A DNA stretch of 64,000 nucleotides. It comes from Bacteroidales bacterium (GTDB lineage: Bacteria; Bacteroidota; Bacteroidia; Bacteroidales; Tenuifilaceae). This document shows, in pieces, positions 17,481 to 27,495 of the stretch (the first letter of the stretch is position 1; every line of letters begins with the position of its first letter). The DNA is taken from positions 33,274 to 97,273 of the forward strand of contig RPRQ01000010.1 of assembly GCA_003818205.1 (NCBI GenBank), read 5' to 3'. The notes under the pieces are model-generated. The model searched no databases, was not told the DNA's origin, and saw only the letters and a program-made list of their open reading frames with translations. Made by a program: the position numbers and the translations under genes.

Positions 17481-17610
17481 ATAGAAGTTTGATGGAACAA
17501 TGGAATAGTGCGGTTGATACTTACTTTTCTCATCCCTGCCTACCCTGCCTACCGGCAGGCAGGTGACAGGCAGGCAATATTCCATTATTCCAGCATTCCA
17601 TCCCAAAATA
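17481..17610. repeat. GC-rich palindromic intergenic repeat with GGAAT-type flanks
   Basis: The core at 17546-17565, CCTGCCTACCGGCAGGCAGG, is a near-perfect palindrome (one mismatch) and is flanked by further CCTGCC/GGCAGG copies to 17576. Outside it stand the short inverted flanks GGAACAATGGAATAG (about 17490) and CTATTCC-like CCATTATTCCAGCATTCC (about 17581). The element is much richer in GC than its surroundings. By memory, CCTGCC/GGCAGG blocks recur in intergenic regions of many Bacteroidota. Likely a non-autonomous mobile repeat; no gene lies in 17454-17667. Confidence 0.6.
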
Positions 17611-17667
17611 TCTGCAAATAGTAGCGAAGATTGTTTTAAAAACACTCTTTATGATAAAACAGCAGCG

Positions 17668-18126
17668 TTATGCTTCAATAATAACAATCTTCTCAATCTT
17701 ATCACCAGCTTTAATGGCATCGATAACATCAAGCCCCTCGTATACCTTACCGAAGCAGGTGTGCTGCCTGTCGAGATGCTGGGTATTCTGACGCCCGTGG
17801 CAAACAAAGAACTGTGAACCTCCAGTATTACGCCCTGCGTGAGCCATTGATAGAACACCACGATCGTGGTATTGGTTACCGCCCGTCAGCTCGCAGTTGA
17901 TTTTGTAACCTGGATCACCCGTTCCAACCCTAGGATTGCTCATATCCTTTGAAAAAGGGCAACCTCCTTGAATCACAAAGTTTGGGATTACCCTATGGAA
18001 TGCCAACCCATCGTAAAAACCTTCCTTGGCTAGCTTTACAAAGTTAGCAACAGTAATAGGCGCATCCTCTTCGTAGAAGTTTACTTTCATAACACCTTTA
18101 GCGGTGTGTATCTCTGCTGATCTCAT
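17668..18126 (-). CDS. Cyclophilin-type peptidyl-prolyl cis-trans isomerase
   Basis: 152 residues, a single cyclophilin domain without a signal peptide, so cytoplasmic. Catalytic-region motifs are intact: LAFHRVIPNFVIQGG (the essential Arg in FHRV), VLSMAHAGRNTGGSQFFVCH and TCFGKVYEGLDVIDAI. A short extra loop, CHGRQNTQHLDRQH, resembles the common ITHxPTPHLDGKHT-type loop. It catalyses proline isomerisation in folding proteins. It stands alone with a promoter just upstream. Confidence 0.95.
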   Translation of the reverse strand: MRSAEIHTAKGVMKVNFYEEDAPITVANFVKLAKEGFYDGLAFHRVIPNFVIQGGCPFSKDMSNPRVGTGDPGYKINCELTGGNQYHDRGVLSMAHAGRNTGGSQFFVCHGRQNTQHLDRQHTCFGKVYEGLDVIDAIKAGDKIEKIVIIEA

Positions 18127-18150
18127 CTGTTTATTCTTTTAATTGAGTTG

Positions 18151-18181
18151 CAAAAGTATGTAGTTTTGATTTTAAAACAAT
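18151..18181 (-). promoter_or_regulatory. Promoter of the cyclophilin gene, ATTG-N19-TACTTTTG
   Basis: Minus strand: -7 box TACTTTTG (18158-18151), full match; -33 box ATTG (18181-18178), three of four, spacing 19. Predicted start near 18144, leader about 18 bases to the ATG at 18126. Confidence 0.5.
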
Positions 18182-18221
18182 ACAAATTTTATGGGAGTTC
18201 TATTTTTAGTATCGAGAACTA

Positions 18222-18253
18222 AGCTTAAAGCAAAGGGTGCCTCTCGGCACCCT
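18222..18253 (-). terminator. Rho-independent terminator of the EF-G paralogue gene
   Basis: AGGGTGCC, loop of 4, GGCACCCT: an 8-base perfect stem (18234-18253), followed on the minus strand by TTGCTTTAAGC. It lies 45 bases beyond the stop at 18298. Confidence 0.75.
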
Positions 18254-18297
18254 CTCTCTTCTTGAAAATATATAGATTTGGTTTTAGGGTCAATCCT

Positions 18298-20457
18298 CTA
18301 TTCCTCTTCCTGCTCAGCCTCGTAAGCTTTAAGCAACTTATCCTGAACATCTGAGGGAACTTGCTCGTAAGCGGCAAACTTCATATTATAGGTAGCACGA
18401 CCGCTGGTTAAAGACGATAATGAGGTGGAGTACTTATTCATCTCGGCCAGCGGAACGCGTGCGTTGATGATCTCAAAGCCTTTATCGCTTCCCATTCCCA
18501 TGATAATAGCACGGCGGTTCTGTAAATCGCTCATCACATCACCCATTCTATCCGATGGAACAAGAACCTCAACATCGTAAACGGGCTCCATAATCTTTGG
18601 TCCGGCATCTTTAAATGCGTTCTTGAACGCGTTACGACCAGCAAGTTTAAAGGAGATTTCGTTTGAATCAACAGGGTGCATCTTGCCATCGTAAACGGCA
18701 ACACGAATATCACGGGCGTACGAACCGGTTAGCGGGCCTTGCTCAATCTTCTCCATGATACCCTTTAGGATAGCAGGTAAGAAACGAGCGTCAATGGCTC
18801 CACCCACAATACAGTTATAGAAAACAAGTTTTCCACCCCATTCGAGTTTAACCTCTTCGGTTCCTCTAACGCTGATGTTTACCTCTTTCCCTCCAATTTT
18901 ATACTTCGATGGAGCAGGAGCGCCCTCAACGTGTGGCTCAATCACCATGTGTACCTCTCCGAACTGGCCGGAACCTCCCGATTGCTTTTTATGACGATAA
19001 TCAGCCGTAGCAATTTTAGTAATAGTTTCACGGTAAGGTATGCGAGGGGCGAGGAATTCAACCTCTATCTTATGCAAATGGGATAAGTGCCATTTTAAAA
19101 TATTTAAATGGTGCTCCCCTTGACCCGAAAGAATTATTTGACGTAGCTCTTTGGAATGCTCAACGATTATGGTTGGATCCTCCTGATGAGCTCGGTTTAG
19201 CAGTTCTCCCATCTTTTCAGTGTCCGCCTCGTTTTTTGCGCTAATTGCTGTGCGGAACTTTGAATTAGGGAAAGTCATCGGTTCGAACTTGATACCGCCA
19301 AGGGCAGAAACGGCAAGAGTATGATTGGTCTTGGTGCTTTTCAGTTTAATGGTTGCTCCAATATCTCCAGCTACCATTTCGGTCACCTTGTTTCTATTCT
19401 TACCAGCTACTACGAATAGCTGAGCAATTCGCTCTTTAGAATCGTTATTGCTATTCACCAAATCCATTCCCTCGGTTACTTTTCCCGACATCACCCTGAA
19501 ATAGTTAATCTCACCGATATGGGGCTCTACGGAAGTTTTGAATATGAAAAGGGAAGTAGGTGCCGAAGCATCGCATTTAACCTCTTTATCGCCTTCATGC
19601 TTTGGCATTGCGCTTTCACTTGGATTCGGCGCAACGTTGATAATGAAGTCCATCAAACGCTTTGTACCAATGTTCCTTTTCCCTGATGTACAGAATACTG
19701 GGAAAATATTTCGCGATGTAACACCCGCCGATAATCCTTTACGCATCTCATCCTCGCTTAATGAGCCTTGTTCAAAGAACTTTTCCATTAAAGACTCATC
19801 GTTTTCAGCAGCGGCTTCAACTAGCGTATTATGAAGTTCAGTTGCTTTATCCATCTCCTCAGCAGGAATTGGGAACTCTTCACGAATACCAGTGTCACCC
19901 TTGAATTTATAAAGTTTCATGGTCAACACATCAATAAATGCGTTGAACTCAGTGCCTGGATTGATAGGGTATTGAACTAAAACCACCTTTTTACCAAAGC
20001 TCTGCTTAATCGACTCAAAGGTTTGTTCGAAATTCGCCTTTTCCTGATCGAGTTGGTTAATTGCAATAACCATGGGTTTGTGCATGTTGTCAGCGTGGCG
20101 GTTGAAAATTTCGGTTCCAACCTCAACGCCATACTGCGCATTAATTACCATAATAACGGTATCCGTTGGTCGCATTGCCGAAATAACTGCTCCGACAAAA
20201 TCATCGGATCCTGGAGTATCTATAATATTTAATTTTCGATCGAGAAATTCGGTATAAAGGATAGTGGAAAAAATGGAACGTTGATTTTGTTGCTCTATCT
20301 CAGAGTAGTCCGAAACAGTGCTCTTCCCCTCAATAGTCCCTTTTCGTTCAATAACTTTACCCTCAAACATCATCGACTCGGCTAGAAGTGTTTTGCCTGA
20401 GCCGGTATTCCCCAGCAGGGCCACATTCTTGATTTGATTAGTAAGATAAGTTTTCAT
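18298..20457 (-). CDS. EF-G paralogue (EF-G2 type) with degenerate GTPase centre
   Basis: 719 residues with the complete five-domain EF-G layout; domain IV (KQSGGSGQFGEVHMVIEP) and domain V (VPLAEMNKYSTSLSSLTSGR) are close to the true fusA. The G domain is altered. The P-loop is GNTGSGKT (16-23) instead of AHIDAGKT, the G2 loop reads QNQRSIFST with the switch-I Thr lost, and G3 is DTPGS (80-84) with Ser84 in place of the catalytic His. G4 is NQLD (134-137). Established knowledge: Bacteroides have an EF-G2 reported to promote translocation with little or no GTP hydrolysis and to matter under nutrient limitation in the gut. This gene is a good candidate for that class. It is transcribed away from the main ribosomal operon. 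Confidence 0.85.
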   Translation of the reverse strand: MKTYLTNQIKNVALLGNTGSGKTLLAESMMFEGKVIERKGTIEGKSTVSDYSEIEQQNQRSIFSTILYTEFLDRKLNIIDTPGSDDFVGAVISAMRPTDTVIMVINAQYGVEVGTEIFNRHADNMHKPMVIAINQLDQEKANFEQTFESIKQSFGKKVVLVQYPINPGTEFNAFIDVLTMKLYKFKGDTGIREEFPIPAEEMDKATELHNTLVEAAAENDESLMEKFFEQGSLSEDEMRKGLSAGVTSRNIFPVFCTSGKRNIGTKRLMDFIINVAPNPSESAMPKHEGDKEVKCDASAPTSLFIFKTSVEPHIGEINYFRVMSGKVTEGMDLVNSNNDSKERIAQLFVVAGKNRNKVTEMVAGDIGATIKLKSTKTNHTLAVSALGGIKFEPMTFPNSKFRTAISAKNEADTEKMGELLNRAHQEDPTIIVEHSKELRQIILSGQGEHHLNILKWHLSHLHKIEVEFLAPRIPYRETITKIATADYRHKKQSGGSGQFGEVHMVIEPHVEGAPAPSKYKIGGKEVNISVRGTEEVKLEWGGKLVFYNCIVGGAIDARFLPAILKGIMEKIEQGPLTGSYARDIRVAVYDGKMHPVDSNEISFKLAGRNAFKNAFKDAGPKIMEPVYDVEVLVPSDRMGDVMSDLQNRRAIIMGMGSDKGFEIINARVPLAEMNKYSTSLSSLTSGRATYNMKFAAYEQVPSDVQDKLLKAYEAEQEEE

Positions 20458-20817
20458 CCTTACACAGTATTAAAATTGTTATTTTATTAAAAAATTAACT
20501 CTCGTAATAAATATGCTCCTATATAATAAGGTATAATTCGCTAATCAATTCAATTTTGGAACTACCCTATTTTTAAACCTCCCAAAAATAGTAAAATTTT
20601 GATATAAACAGCATTTTACCATAGCGAAGTTGAAATCTACTATCAACTCGCTTAATTCTTAGCAACTTGCTTTAAAAAATATTTATTTATGGGTTATTTT
20701 ACCAATAGAGTAATGTTTAAATGTCTATAAAACAGGATTGTAACAGTTATTTCAACCCCTATTATTTCTATTAATTGTAAATCAGAAAATAACTTTATTA
20801 ATATACTGCCGATTGGG

Positions 20818-20848
20818 CTTGCATATTGATTAAAAAGCTCTACTTTTG
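20818..20848 (+). promoter_or_regulatory. Distal promoter of the rpsL operon, CTTG-N19-TACTTTTG
   Basis: -33 box CTTG at 20818-20821, 19 bases, -7 box TACTTTTG at 20841-20848 (full match to TAnnTTTG). Predicted start near 20855, about 130 bases before the rpsL ATG. Confidence 0.55.
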
Positions 20849-20906
20849 CGCCCTCGCTAACACTTTTTAACCTAATTGATTAATTTGCAATAAAAAAAGG
20901 TTGAAA

Positions 20907-20939
20907 ATTGTGGTATTTTGAAAAAAACGAATACCTTTG
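20907..20939 (+). promoter_or_regulatory. Proximal promoter of the rpsL operon, ATTG-N21-TACCTTTG
   Basis: -33 box ATTG at 20907-20910, 21 bases, -7 box TACCTTTG at 20932-20939 (full match). Predicted start near 20946, giving a leader of about 40 bases. Two tandem promoters fit the high demand on this operon. Confidence 0.55.
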
Positions 20940-20985
20940 CGAACCCATTTTGTAACGTATTTTTAATTAAATATTTAGTGTTTAT

Positions 20986-21363
20986 ATGCCTACAATTCAA
21001 CAGCTAGTAAGAAAAGGAAGGTCAAAGCTGGTAGATAAGAGTAAAGCGCCTGCGCTCGATTCTTGTCCGCAAAGACGCGGGGTATGTGTACGTGTGTACA
21101 CCACTACTCCTAAAAAGCCGAATTCGGCTATGAGAAAGGTTGCAAGGGTTAGGCTTACCAACGGTAAGGAGGTGAATGCCTACATCCCTGGAGAAGGTCA
21201 CAATCTTCAAGAGCACTCCATTGTACTAATTCGTGGTGGCAGGGTAAAAGATTTACCCGGTGTACGTTACCACTTAATTCGAGGTACTCTCGATGCTTCT
21301 GGCGTAGAAGGTAGAAATCAACGCCGTTCGAAGTATGGTACTAAGAGACCTAAGAAAAAATAA
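20986..21363 (+). CDS. rpsL: 30S ribosomal protein S12
   Basis: 125 residues, normal length. The decoding-centre loops are canonical: [18 protein letters not shown] and [14 protein letters not shown]. The lysines whose change gives streptomycin resistance (in PKKPNS and RVKDLP) are the wild-type residues, so S12 itself predicts sensitivity. It is the first gene of the long translation operon, 27 bases before rpsG, and is read from two upstream promoters. Confidence 0.99.
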   Translation: MPTIQQLVRKGRSKLVDKSKAPALDSCPQRRGVCVRVYTTTPKKPNSAMRKVARVRLTNGKEVNAYIPGEGHNLQEHSIVLIRGGRVKDLPGVRYHLIRGTLDASGVEGRNQRRSKYGTKRPKKK

Positions 21364-21390
21364 CATTAAACTCTTGAAGATTTAATAGCG

Positions 21391-21867
21391 ATGAGAAAAG
21401 CTAAACCAAAAAAACGAATTATTCTTCCCGATCCAAAGTTTCACGATACTTTGGTTACCCGTTTCGTTAACATGTTAATGTTAAGTGGGAAGAAGAGCGT
21501 ATCGTTTAACATCTTTTACGATGCGTTGGAGATTGTCTCTAATAAGATGAAGGACTCTGAAAAGGCTCCTCTTGATGTTTGGAAAAAAGCGCTTGAGAAC
21601 ATCACCCCACAGGTTGAGGTTAAAAGTCGCCGCGTTGGTGGTGCAACATTCCAAGTTCCTATGGAAGTGCGTCCCGATCGTAAGATATCTCTCTCAATGA
21701 AAAACATGATTCTTTACTCACGTAAGCGCACCGGTAGAGGCATGAGCGATAAGCTTGCTGCTGAAATTATGGCTGCCTTCAACGAGGAAGGTGCTGCTTT
21801 CAAGAAGAAAGAGGATATGCATAAAATGGCTGAAGCCAATAAAGCTTTTGCTCATTTCAGATTTTAG
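21391..21867 (+). CDS. rpsG: 30S ribosomal protein S7
   Basis: 158 residues; it nucleates assembly of the 30S head on 16S rRNA. Recognised by [30 protein letters not shown] and the conserved [19 protein letters not shown] segment, with the C-terminal helix ending [15 protein letters not shown]. The order rpsL-rpsG-fusA is the classic str operon; tuf does not follow fusA here. Confidence 0.99.
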   Translation: MRKAKPKKRIILPDPKFHDTLVTRFVNMLMLSGKKSVSFNIFYDALEIVSNKMKDSEKAPLDVWKKALENITPQVEVKSRRVGGATFQVPMEVRPDRKISLSMKNMILYSRKRTGRGMSDKLAAEIMAAFNEEGAAFKKKEDMHKMAEANKAFAHFRF

Positions 21868-21902
21868 TAGTTGAGAAATTTAAGAGATAGAAGGATTAAA
21901 GA

Positions 21903-24020
21903 ATGAGCAGAGATTTAAGGTTTACGCGTAATATAGGGATCATGGCCCACATCGACGCCGGTAAGACAACCACCACCGAGCGTATTCTCTATTATACGGG
22001 TAAAACACATAAAATTGGAGAGGTTCACGATGGAGCTGCTACCATGGACTGGATGGTTCAGGAGCAGGAGAGAGGTATTACTATTACATCTGCCGCAACT
22101 ACTACTTTTTGGAAGTATAACGATCAGCAATATCAAGTTAACATTATTGATACACCGGGTCACGTTGATTTCACTGTAGAAGTTGAACGTTCGCTTCGCG
22201 TACTTGATGGTACCGTTGCAACGTTTTGTGCTGTTGGTGGCGTTGAGCCACAAAGCGAAACGGTTTGGCGTCAGGCCGATAAGTACGGTGTTCCACGTAT
22301 CGCATTCGTCAACAAGATGGATCGTACAGGTGCCGATTACCTATCAGTTGTTAGCCAGATTAAAGAAAAACTTGGTGCAAACCCAATACCAATTCAGCTG
22401 CCTATCGGTGCTGAAGATACCTTTAGAGGTGTTGTAGATTTAATCGAGAATAGAGCGATTATCTGGTTTGATGATCCTGAAACAAAAACCCTTAGTGCCA
22501 GATACGAAGATATTCCTTCTGACATGAAAGATGAAGCCGCTGAATGGCGGGCAAAGCTCATTGAGGCTGTTGCTGGGTTTAACGATGATTTACTCGAGCG
22601 TTTCTTTGATAATCCTGAGTCAATCACTCAGGAGGAGATGATTGAAACTATTCGTAAGGCAACCATAAACATGGCGATTATACCTGTGCTTTGTGGTGCT
22701 GCTTTCAAAAATAAAGGAGTTCAGCGGTTACTCGATGCGGTTATCGCATTCCTACCTAGCCCCCTCGATAAAGGTGCGGTTACAGGTATGAACCCTGATT
22801 CTGAAAAAGAAGAAACTCGCAAACCCGATATCAAAGAACCATTCTGCGGGCTAGCGTTTAAAATTGCTACCGACCCTTATGTTGGTCGGTTAGCTTTCAT
22901 ACGTGTTTACTCAGGTAAAATTGATAGCGGGAGCTATGTTTATAACGTACGTAATGGTAAAAAAGATCGTATTAGTCGTCTTTACCAGATGCACGCGAAT
23001 AAACAGAACCCAATCGAATTTTGCGAAGCAGGTGATATTTGTGCAGCAGTAGGTTTCAAAGATCTACGTACTGGCGATACTATTTGCGACGAGAAACACC
23101 CCATCGCACTTGAGTCAATGACTTTCCCTGAGCCCGTTATCGGACTTGCCATCGAACCAAAAACCCAAAAGGATATGGATAAACTCGGAATTGCTTTAAA
23201 CAAGCTTTCTGAGGAGGATCCAACTTTTAGAGTTAATACCGATGAGGATAGTGGTCAAACCATTATCAGAGGTATGGGCGAGCTTCATCTCGAGATCATC
23301 GTGGATCGTCTTCGAAGAGAATTTAGCGTTGACATTAATCAGGGAGCACCTCAGGTTGCCTATAGAGAAACTATCACAAAAACCGTTAACCATCGTGAAG
23401 TGTTCAAGAAACAATCAGGTGGTAGAGGTAAATTTGCTGATATCGTGTTCGAAATTGGACCAGCCGATGAGGGCGTAACCGGATTACAATTCATAAACGA
23501 TGTCAAAGGCGGAAATATTCCTAAGGAGTTTGTTCCTCCTGTAGAAAAAGGATTTACGCAAGCAATGAAAAATGGTGTACTTGCTGGTTATTCAATGCCT
23601 AGCATGAAGGTGACATTAAAGGATGGTTCATTCCATGCTGTTGACTCCGATGCACTATCGTTCGAAATTTGCGCACGTCAAGCATTCCGTCATATCTGCC
23701 CTAAAGCCAGCCCAATCATTCTTGAGCCCATTATGGCAGTAGAAGTGGTAACCCCCGAGGAGTACATGGGTGATGTTATCGGCGATTTCAACAAACGCCG
23801 TGGACAGATCACTGGTATGGAATCAAAAGGTGTTGCCCGCGTTATTAAAGCCAAAGTGCCCCTGTCCGAGCAATTCGGTTATGTAACTGTACTTCGTACG
23901 CTTACATCAGGAAGAGCAACTTCAACCATGGAGTTTTCATACTATGCTGAGGTTCCTGCCAACATTGCAAAGAATATTATTGAAAGCACTAGTGGTAAAG
24001 TAATTAAGGAAGAAGAATAA
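21903..24020 (+). CDS. fusA: Translation elongation factor G
   Basis: 705 residues with an intact GTPase: [19 protein letters not shown] (G1), [11 protein letters not shown] (G2), DTPGHVDFT (G3, catalytic His present) and NKMD (G4). Domain IV includes [15 protein letters not shown] and domain V ends [20 protein letters not shown]. It drives GTP-dependent tRNA-mRNA translocation and, with ribosome recycling factor, disassembly. It is the housekeeping copy, in contrast to the degenerate paralogue at 18298-20457. It is followed 22 bases later by rpsJ, which joins the str and S10 clusters directly. Confidence 0.99.
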   Translation: MSRDLRFTRNIGIMAHIDAGKTTTTERILYYTGKTHKIGEVHDGAATMDWMVQEQERGITITSAATTTFWKYNDQQYQVNIIDTPGHVDFTVEVERSLRVLDGTVATFCAVGGVEPQSETVWRQADKYGVPRIAFVNKMDRTGADYLSVVSQIKEKLGANPIPIQLPIGAEDTFRGVVDLIENRAIIWFDDPETKTLSARYEDIPSDMKDEAAEWRAKLIEAVAGFNDDLLERFFDNPESITQEEMIETIRKATINMAIIPVLCGAAFKNKGVQRLLDAVIAFLPSPLDKGAVTGMNPDSEKEETRKPDIKEPFCGLAFKIATDPYVGRLAFIRVYSGKIDSGSYVYNVRNGKKDRISRLYQMHANKQNPIEFCEAGDICAAVGFKDLRTGDTICDEKHPIALESMTFPEPVIGLAIEPKTQKDMDKLGIALNKLSEEDPTFRVNTDEDSGQTIIRGMGELHLEIIVDRLRREFSVDINQGAPQVAYRETITKTVNHREVFKKQSGGRGKFADIVFEIGPADEGVTGLQFINDVKGGNIPKEFVPPVEKGFTQAMKNGVLAGYSMPSMKVTLKDGSFHAVDSDALSFEICARQAFRHICPKASPIILEPIMAVEVVTPEEYMGDVIGDFNKRRGQITGMESKGVARVIKAKVPLSEQFGYVTVLRTLTSGRATSTMEFSYYAEVPANIAKNIIESTSGKVIKEEE

Positions 24021-24042
24021 AAATTACTTAGCAGTAATAACA

Positions 24043-24348
24043 ATGAGCCAGAAAATTAGAATTAAACTAAAATCGTATGACCACAACCTGGTTGACAAGT
24101 CTGCCGAGAAAATCGTGAAGACTGTTAAAGCAACAGGCGCTGTGGTGAGTGGTCCCATTCCGCTTCCAACACATAAGCGAATTTTTACTGTGAACCGCTC
24201 CACGTTCGTTAACAAAAAATCGAGAGAGCAATTTGAACTCAGCTCTTTCAAGCGTTTACTCGACATCTACAGCTCCACCCCGAAGACTATCGATGCTCTC
24301 ATGAAGCTCGAACTTCCAAGCGGAGTCGAAGTAGAAATTAAAGTATGA
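24043..24348 (+). CDS. rpsJ: 30S ribosomal protein S10
   Basis: 101 residues. Diagnostic sequences are [38 protein letters not shown] and [21 protein letters not shown]10 sits in the 30S head and, in bacteria with NusB, also acts in antitermination. It opens the S10 part of the operon; no autoregulatory leader like that of Escherichia coli is evident in the 22-base gap before it. Confidence 0.98.
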   Translation: MSQKIRIKLKSYDHNLVDKSAEKIVKTVKATGAVVSGPIPLPTHKRIFTVNRSTFVNKKSREQFELSSFKRLLDIYSSTPKTIDALMKLELPSGVEVEIKV

Positions 24349-24372
24349 GTTTGATCATTAATTGACTAAAAA

Positions 24373-24993
24373 ATGTCAGCAGGATTAATTGGACGTAAAA
24401 TCGGAATGACTTCCGTATTCAGTGCCGAGGGTAAGAATATACCATGCACTGTGATTGAAGCTGGTCCCTGCGTTGTCACTCAGGTCAGAACTAACGAAAC
24501 GGATGGTTATAACGCCATTCAGCTCGCTTTTGATGACAAGAAGGAGAAGCACACCGGACGACCTTTGTTAGGTCACTTCAAAAAAGCGAACACAACTCCA
24601 AAGCGTAAGATTGTTGAGTTTAGAGATTGGAATAGCGAAAGCCAGCTAGGCGATGTTATCACGGTCGATATCTTCAACGACGACAAATGGGTTGATGTTT
24701 CAGGTATTACCAAAGGTAAAGGATTTCAAGGCGTTGTTAAGCGTCACGGATTTGGCGGCGTAGGCGGCCAAACCCACGGACAGCACAACCGTCTTCGCGC
24801 TCCCGGTTCTATGGGTGCATCATCCTTTCCATCACGTGTTTTCCCTGGTAAGAGATTACCCGGACGTACAGGTGGTGATAAAGTAAAGATCACTAATCTT
24901 CGAGTTTTAAAAGTGATCCCAGAGAGCAACTTGCTGCTTATCAAGGGTTCTATTCCAGGAGCTAAGGGTTCATATTTAATTATTGAGAAATAA
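24373..24993 (+). CDS. rplC: 50S ribosomal protein L3
   Basis: 206 residues. Clear L3 signatures are [14 protein letters not shown] at the start, [20 protein letters not shown] and the peptidyl-transferase-reaching loop [20 protein letters not shown]. It is an early assembly protein of the large subunit. Its stop codon overlaps the start of rplD (TAATG), so the two are translationally coupled. Confidence 0.98.
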   Translation: MSAGLIGRKIGMTSVFSAEGKNIPCTVIEAGPCVVTQVRTNETDGYNAIQLAFDDKKEKHTGRPLLGHFKKANTTPKRKIVEFRDWNSESQLGDVITVDIFNDDKWVDVSGITKGKGFQGVVKRHGFGGVGGQTHGQHNRLRAPGSMGASSFPSRVFPGKRLPGRTGGDKVKITNLRVLKVIPESNLLLIKGSIPGAKGSYLIIEK

Positions 24994-25625
24994 TGGAAAT
25001 AAACGTACTAAATATAGCTGGAAAGGAAACCGGAAGAAAGATCGACCTCAATGACACAATCTTTGCCATTGAACCTAACGATCATGCAATTTATCTTGAT
25101 GTTAAGCAATACCTTAACAATCAACGTCAAGGTACATCCAAATCGAAAGAGCGAAACGAAATATCCGGAAGTACTCGCAAACTGAAGAAGCAAAAAGGTA
25201 CTGGTACTGCACGTGCTGGTAGCATAAAATCCCCCCTATTCCGTGGAGGTGGACGTGTATTCGGTCCAAGGCCACGTGATTATGAATCTAAACTCAACAA
25301 AAAGGTTAAGCAGTTAGCTCGTAAGAGCGCTTTAGCTCATAAAGCCATTGAGAATAAAATCGTAGTTATTGAAGACTTCAATTTCGAAGTTCCAAAAACC
25401 AAGGAGTTTATCTCAATCTGCAATAATCTTAACTTGAACGACAAAAAGTCTTTATTTGTGTTAAGTGAACCAAATAAAAATATATATTTGTCCTCCAGAA
25501 ATTTACAGAAACAAAAAGTTGTACTAGCCTCATCTTTAAATACATACGAAGTTCTTGATGCGAACACAATTATTCTGGTAGAGAGTTCGGTTGACGTATT
25601 ACATAAGATGTTTAAAGTATCATAA
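24993..25625 (+). CDS. rplD: 50S ribosomal protein L4
   Basis: 210 residues. The long exit-tunnel loop is recognisable: [19 protein letters not shown] and [20 protein letters not shown]. Mutations in this loop give macrolide resistance in other bacteria; the sequence here looks ordinary. In enterobacteria L4 also represses its own operon; no matching RNA structure was identified. It begins on the last base of the rplC stop. Confidence 0.98.
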   Translation: MEINVLNIAGKETGRKIDLNDTIFAIEPNDHAIYLDVKQYLNNQRQGTSKSKERNEISGSTRKLKKQKGTGTARAGSIKSPLFRGGGRVFGPRPRDYESKLNKKVKQLARKSALAHKAIENKIVVIEDFNFEVPKTKEFISICNNLNLNDKKSLFVLSEPNKNIYLSSRNLQKQKVVLASSLNTYEVLDANTIILVESSVDVLHKMFKVS

Positions 25626-25637
25626 ACAAAAAGAGCG

Positions 25638-25928
25638 ATGAACATTTTGATTAGGCCAATAGTAACTGAGAAGATGGAACGCTTGAGCGACAAGTTGAGC
25701 CAATACGGCTTTATTGTTGAGAAAAGCGCCAACAAGTTAGAGATTAAAAAGGCCATAGAAGAGTTATACGGTGTAACCGTCGATTCGATAAATACAATTC
25801 GTTACGCAGGTAAATTGAAATCACGCTATACCCGTTCAGGTTTCTTATCAGGACGCGCAAATAGCTTCAAAAAGGCCATAGTAACGTTAAAAGAAGGTGA
25901 AAAGATTGATTTTTATAGCAACATTTAA
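25638..25928 (+). CDS. rplW: 50S ribosomal protein L23
   Basis: 96 residues, normal length. Recognised from [35 protein letters not shown] and the basic extension [21 protein letters not shown]23 lies at the mouth of the exit tunnel and docks signal recognition particle and trigger factor. It lies 12 bases after rplD and 5 before rplB. Confidence 0.97.
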   Translation: MNILIRPIVTEKMERLSDKLSQYGFIVEKSANKLEIKKAIEELYGVTVDSINTIRYAGKLKSRYTRSGFLSGRANSFKKAIVTLKEGEKIDFYSNI

Positions 25929-25933
25929 GTAGA

Positions 25934-26758
25934 ATGGCTGTAAGGAAACTAAAACCTGTTACACCAGGACAGAGACATAAAGTTATAGGTGTTTTCGAAG
26001 AGATAACAACCTCAACACCTGAGAAATCCCTAATCCGTCCGATAAAAAGGACTGGTGGTAGGAACAACCAAGGCCGCATGACCATGCGCTATGTAGGTGG
26101 CGGTCATAAGCGCAGATACAGGCTTATCGATTTTATGCGTGAGCGCGATGGAGTTGAAGCAGTAGTGAAAACTATTGAATACGACCCGAACAGAACTGCA
26201 CGAATCGCATTGGTTGAGTACTCAGATGGTGAGAAACGTTACATCATTGCACCGAATGGCCTAAAAGTAGGTCAAGTTATTATGTCAGGTATGGGGGTTG
26301 CCCCCGAAATTGGCAACGCGCTATACCTATCGGAGATTCCGATGGGTACTTTGATTCACAACATCGAGCTACGCCCTGGTCAAGGTGGTCAGCTGGCTCG
26401 AAGCGCAGGTTCTTATGCACAACTTCTTGCTCGTGAGGGTAAGTACGTTATCATTAAGATGCCTAGCAGTGAAACTCGAATGATTCTAACAGAGTGTAAA
26501 GCTACGATTGGTGCTGTTTCTAACTCCGACCATGCACTTGAGAAATCAGGTAAAGCAGGTCGTACACGTTGGTTAGGACGCCGTCCTCGCACCAGAGGAG
26601 TTGCAATGAACCCTGTTGATCACCCAATGGGTGGTGGTGAAGGTCGTGCTTCTGGAGGTCACCCACGCTCACGCAAGGGTATCCCTGCTAAGGGTTATAA
26701 GACACGCTCTCCGAAGAACAGCTCCAACAAGTTTATTGTAGAACGCAGGAAAAAGTAA
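25934..26758 (+). CDS. rplB: 50S ribosomal protein L2
   Basis: 274 residues, the usual length. Signatures are [35 protein letters not shown] and the highly conserved C-terminal [19 protein letters not shown], which carries the histidine near the peptidyl-transferase centre. L2 is required for subunit joining and tRNA binding. Confidence 0.99.
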   Translation: MAVRKLKPVTPGQRHKVIGVFEEITTSTPEKSLIRPIKRTGGRNNQGRMTMRYVGGGHKRRYRLIDFMRERDGVEAVVKTIEYDPNRTARIALVEYSDGEKRYIIAPNGLKVGQVIMSGMGVAPEIGNALYLSEIPMGTLIHNIELRPGQGGQLARSAGSYAQLLAREGKYVIIKMPSSETRMILTECKATIGAVSNSDHALEKSGKAGRTRWLGRRPRTRGVAMNPVDHPMGGGEGRASGGHPRSRKGIPAKGYKTRSPKNSSNKFIVERRKK

Positions 26759-26776
26759 TTAGATAAATTATAAGCT

Positions 26777-27046
26777 ATGAGTCGATCACTCAAAAAAGGC
26801 CCCTTTATTGACTATAAACTAGAAAGACGAGTAGGGGAAATGAATTCTGCTACAAAGAAGACAGTTTTAAAAACATGGTCAAGAAGGTCTATGATTTCTC
26901 CTGAATTTGTTGGACATACCATAGCAGTTCACAACGGGAATAAGTTTATCCCGGTATATGTTACCGAAAACATGGTAGGGCATAAGCTTGGCGAATTTGC
27001 TCCAACTCGTACCTTCCGTGGGCATTCAGGTAATAAGAACAAATAA
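26777..27046 (+). CDS. rpsS: 30S ribosomal protein S19
   Basis: 89 residues. [19 protein letters not shown] and the C-terminal [20 protein letters not shown] and [10 protein letters not shown] identify it. S19 pairs with S13 in the 30S head and contacts the A-site finger of the 50S subunit. The gap to rplV is 28 bases. Confidence 0.98.
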   Translation: MSRSLKKGPFIDYKLERRVGEMNSATKKTVLKTWSRRSMISPEFVGHTIAVHNGNKFIPVYVTENMVGHKLGEFAPTRTFRGHSGNKNK

Positions 27047-27074
27047 GTGAATTGATTTTTAAAGAAACTTAGCA

Positions 27075-27491
27075 ATGGGTGCAAGAAAACAATTAATGGC
27101 CAACCAGATCAAGGAGGAGAAAAAGAAGAAGGCTTTTGCAATTCTCCGCAACTGCCCATCATCTCCACGCAAAATGCGTTTGGTTGTAGATATGATACGT
27201 GGTAAAGAAGTTAATACTGCCCTTAATATACTGAAGTTTACCTCAAAAGAAGCATCAGTTAAGGTTGAGAAACTACTTCTTTCAGCTGTTGCCAACTGGC
27301 AAGCGAAAAACGAAGGCGTTCGCCTTGAAGAAGCAAACCTTTTTGTAAAGGAAATATTTGTTGATCAAGGAAAACAACTAAAACGTATCAGGACCGCTCC
27401 TCAGGGACGTGCACATAGAATTCGTAAGCATTCGAATCACGTTACCGTTGTTTTAGACAGTGCAGTAAATAACGATACTCAAAAAAATTAG
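27075..27491 (+). CDS. rplV: 50S ribosomal protein L22
   Basis: 138 residues, longer than the 110 of Escherichia coli because of a basic N-terminal leader ([20 protein letters not shown]) and a short polar tail. The core has [19 protein letters not shown], the tunnel hairpin and [24 protein letters not shown] basic residues ([19 protein letters not shown]). The extended N-terminus is common in Bacteroidota. Confidence 0.97.
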   Translation: MGARKQLMANQIKEEKKKKAFAILRNCPSSPRKMRLVVDMIRGKEVNTALNILKFTSKEASVKVEKLLLSAVANWQAKNEGVRLEEANLFVKEIFVDQGKQLKRIRTAPQGRAHRIRKHSNHVTVVLDSAVNNDTQKN

Positions 27492-27495
27492 CTAG

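Larger units (their letters stand above)
20458..20985. other. Divergent intergenic region before the ribosomal superoperon
   Basis: 528 AT-rich bases between the EF-G paralogue (minus) and rpsL (plus), with no credible gene. The right-hand end carries two tandem Bacteroidota-type promoters reading into rpsL. No promoter was recognised for the EF-G paralogue, and the middle (about 20560-20800) shows nothing specific. Confidence 0.6.

Noticed and set aside
17454..17645. 63-residue minus-strand reading frame
   Set aside because: It is created by the GC-rich palindromic repeat and has no family resemblance or start context.
20458..20985. Riboswitch or RNA gene before rpsL
   Set aside because: No conserved aptamer or tRNA-like fold was seen, only AT-rich sequence and two promoters.
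24021..24042. Missing tuf gene between fusA and rpsJ as a deletion
   Set aside because: In Bacteroidota tuf is normally elsewhere, so direct fusA-rpsJ linkage is ordinary.
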